Below the pieces are notes generated by a model that ran no database searches, had not been told where the DNA came from, and saw nothing but the letters and a program-made list of their open reading frames with translations. From positions 79,211-143,210 of the forward strand of contig RIAY01000008.1 in the NCBI GenBank assembly GCA_003833075.1: 64,000 nt of DNA, in the 5' to 3' direction. Positions 62,129 to 64,000 of this stretch are shown here, in pieces; the stretch's first letter is position 1, and each line of letters opens with the position of its first letter. Made by a program: the position numbers and the translations under genes. The DNA comes from Muribaculaceae bacterium Isolate-036 (Harlan). Its GTDB lineage: Bacteria > Bacteroidota > Bacteroidia > Bacteroidales > Muribaculaceae.

Positions 62129-62592
62129 TCTTCGTAATTGAGTTTCTTTATGAACCGAGCAGGATTACCGCCCCATATCTCCCCTGCCGGAATATCTCTA
62201 TTCACTATACTTCCGGCTCCTATAATAGCCCCGTCTCCAATATTGACAGCATTTACAATAAGAGTATTCATCCCGATAAAGACATTCTTGCCTATGACTA
62301 CCTTCCCCGCATAAAACCTTCGGTCGCTGGTATTGTAGAAATAAGAAAGAATACACGTTCCGGTTGTGATGACACAACCGGAACCAATCTCAATAAGATT
62401 GGGAAACATTCCATCAAACTACACATTGGATCCGATGAGACACTTCCCATTGATTTTAACCCCACCAAGTTTCAGCATTCTCCTGCGAAATGACGGCATT
62501 ACCAAAGATTGTCTTGAAACAACCATACATATTTTTGACCAGATACGCTTTATATTATATGGCGGCTTAGGAATCAGATACTTTTCGTTCAT
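62125..62592 (-). pseudogene. Hexapeptide-repeat acyltransferase interrupted by one stop codon
   Basis: One frame begins at ATG 62592 (MNEKYLIPKPPYNIKRIW) and reads through GGVKINGKCLIGSNV, then a TAG at 62421-62419, then FDGMFPNLIEIGSGCVITTG... to the stop at 62125. The family expects a Tyr between SNV and FDG, so TAG looks like a single-base change from TAT or TAC. The rest has left-handed beta-helix hexapeptides (VVIGKNVFIGMNTLIVNAVNIGDGAIIGAGSIV, GNPARFIKKL). It probably acetylated the polysaccharide. Confidence 0.8.
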
Positions 62593-62660
62593 ATTATCCT
62601 TAACAATGTCTATTTTTAATTTTGCAAGCGATCCGATTAAACACGAAAACGCATTTAGCT

Positions 62661-63830
62661 TTATTTATATAAATCCAAAATTATTTCAGCATGAGATGCA
62701 AGAGAGAAATTCCAATCAGATATCATTATTTCCTGATTATACTCGATAAGTTTATGCGGATCGGTAATGTACATTTTCATAAGTTGCTTCAATTCTGATG
62801 TAGAATGGAAGATACAGTCCGATTTATACGAAGCAACAATATCCTTGGCACCTACATGATCAGACACAATAGCCGGAATACCGTGTGATAAAGCTTCAAG
62901 AGTCACCAAACTGAAAGTTTCATACCACACTGAAGGAACAACAATACAATCAAGACCATACAATATATCCGATATTATAGAATAATCATATGGCGGCATG
63001 TATTCTATCGTACTACAATCAGAATCAATACCTGATGACGTACCGCCGTAAACAATAACCTTGAAGTTTCTTATTCCCTCATCATAAAGTTCTGTAGCGA
63101 CTTTTTTCAGAATAGGAAAACCTTTATATTTGTTAAGATTTCCAATAAAACCGAATTTAATGTCTTTTCTTGGTGAAAGAAAGTGTCTTTTATCATTTAT
63201 TCCTTTTGTTATTACCGGTATGGTCTCACCGGAAGCCTCTGGTATAAACCGCTTGAATACATCTTTTGTTTGGGAACTGTTAAAATGAAATTTATCAACA
63301 AGTTTAAAATAACTTTGATAATATTCCAACAAATGACGATAATCGTTTATAATAGATTTATCTATCTTATGGTCAGATATATTTGACGATATTACAGACA
63401 AACGAGATATAGACCTCGGTTTTTTATAAATCCGAGATCCAGTCACTCTCTTTAAAATATGAAACAATGAAGAATTTGCCAATCTCAAGAATAGGTCAGA
63501 GGGTTCATTGACATTACATGCAGCACATTTCTCATCATTTATTTCACAGCATAACTGCCCATTGTTATCAATAAAATTATAACGAGGGCACAATCCGTGG
63601 AAATCATGGGTGGTATATATTATTTTAACTCCAAGACTCTTTATGAATCCGACAATATCTTTATGAATACCCATAAGGGTATGTAAATGCATGACATCGA
63701 TTTTATTATCCAGAATGAAGTCACGGATGTTTCCATAATCAATGTTTACATCCCTGTACTGATTTGATGGATTCTTAATACCATATATCAATGTAGGTGT
63801 CAATGGATTGGTAAGGGAATATACGTCCAC
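62661..63830 (-). CDS. N-terminally truncated GT-B (GT4) glycosyltransferase
   Basis: At least 389 residues of a GT4 protein are visible: VMHLHTLMGIHKD, IYTTHDFHGLCPRYN (acceptor side), FIGNLNKYKGFP and VWYETFSLVTLEALSHGIPAIVSDHVG (donor side, E-x7-E). The only candidate starts are GTG 63830 (MDVYSLTN) and nothing better upstream; the usual N-terminal Rossmann strand and G-rich loop are missing. The frame stays open to 63897 and then hits a TGA at 63902. Truncation by an insertion is likely. Confidence 0.75.
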   Translation of the reverse strand: MDVYSLTNPLTPTLIYGIKNPSNQYRDVNIDYGNIRDFILDNKIDVMHLHTLMGIHKDIVGFIKSLGVKIIYTTHDFHGLCPRYNFIDNNGQLCCEINDEKCAACNVNEPSDLFLRLANSSLFHILKRVTGSRIYKKPRSISRLSVISSNISDHKIDKSIINDYRHLLEYYQSYFKLVDKFHFNSSQTKDVFKRFIPEASGETIPVITKGINDKRHFLSPRKDIKFGFIGNLNKYKGFPILKKVATELYDEGIRNFKVIVYGGTSSGIDSDCSTIEYMPPYDYSIISDILYGLDCIVVPSVWYETFSLVTLEALSHGIPAIVSDHVGAKDIVASYKSDCIFHSTSELKQLMKMYITDPHKLIEYNQEIMISDWNFSLASHAEIILDLYK

Positions 63831-63923
63831 ATTGCCTTGTTTCCCCTTCTTTCTGATTTTACATTTATTGGTGTGTCTAGTCCGGAAAAGTATTGACCGT
63901 CAGATTCAACATTTTTTAGTAAA

Positions 63924-64000
63924 ATGTGTGAAGAAAACAAAAAATTCTGGGACGAATCTCAGATTTCGGCAATCAATGCCTGGCACAGCAGCGGAAAAAG
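63924..64000 (+). CDS. Partial plus-strand ORF at the right edge, possibly mobile-element gene
   Basis: ATG at 63924 opens a frame (MCEENKKFWDESQISAINAWHSSGK) that runs off the window after 25 codons. It faces away from the truncated glycosyltransferase. It does not match a polysaccharide gene; the polar helical start could be a helix-turn-helix or transposase N-terminus, but too little is visible to say. Confidence 0.4.
   Translation, partial: MCEENKKFWDESQISAINAWHSSGK

Noticed and set aside
1..64000. CRISPR arrays, tRNA, rRNA, prophage
   Set aside because: No regularly spaced repeats, no cloverleaf candidates and no phage structural genes were seen; KilA-N alone does not make a prophage.

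Overview
The window looks like a chromosomal stretch of a gut member of the Bacteroidales, most likely Muribaculaceae (S24-7). Reasons: a SusC/SusD pair controlled by an ECF sigma factor and a FecR anti-sigma factor; a type IX-style C-terminal signal; an EF-G2-type elongation factor paralogue; promoters of the TTTG / TAnnTTTG type; few Shine-Dalgarno sites; and side-by-side urease and oxalate-degradation loci. The family assignment is inference. No rRNA, tRNA or CRISPR array was seen.

Layout. 1-5573 (minus) is a urease operon, ureA-B-C-(hairpin)-E-F-G-D, with ureD cut by the left edge. 5899-7401 holds a small membrane protein and hemW. 7614-9770 (plus) is the EF-G paralogue. 9895-13989 (minus) is an oxalate module: formyl-CoA transferase, oxalyl-CoA decarboxylase and an AEC permease. 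A secreted leucine-rich-repeat protein follows at 14508. 15682-35608 (minus) is a long polysaccharide-utilization-type array: ECF sigma, FecR, small lipoprotein, SusC, SusD, beta-helix protein, MFS permease, isomerase, mannose-6-P-isomerase-like protein, ROK kinase, EEP hydrolase, SGNH esterase, sulfatase and aldose epimerase. Upstream of it lie a DUF6259-like putative glycosidase and two more EEP-family hydrolases. The array has no classical glycoside hydrolase between SusC and galM.

39906-41340 looks like a small accessory insertion: a KilA-N gene bracketed by 16-bp direct repeats. 41340-57933 is mostly housekeeping: BadF-type kinase, SGNH hydrolase, thioredoxin-fold protein, DoxX, mnmA, bifunctional nuclease, argR, a degenerate ArgC-like protein, a short SSB, speA, truA, ligA, rpe, DUF805, dus, DMT protein, flavodiiron protein, a uracil-DNA-glycosylase-fold protein and DedA.

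58149-60641 (minus) is a tight three-gene cassette: an HNH nuclease, an ABC-type ATPase and a DUF4435 TOPRIM protein. It reads as an anti-phage system combining parts of PARIS (ATPase + DUF4435) and Septu (ATPase + HNH), and is the best candidate for an undescribed system here. 60717-64000 is a decaying exopolysaccharide region: a relic ORF, a DUF1972 glycosyltransferase, an acyltransferase with an in-frame stop, and an N-terminally truncated glycosyltransferase next to a possible mobile element at the right edge.

The other main surprises are a sulfatase fused to a degenerate HAD domain, an ArgC-like protein without its catalytic cysteine, a GTPase-altered EF-G, and a dispersed short repeat (core GAAACTGTTT) at several gene boundaries.
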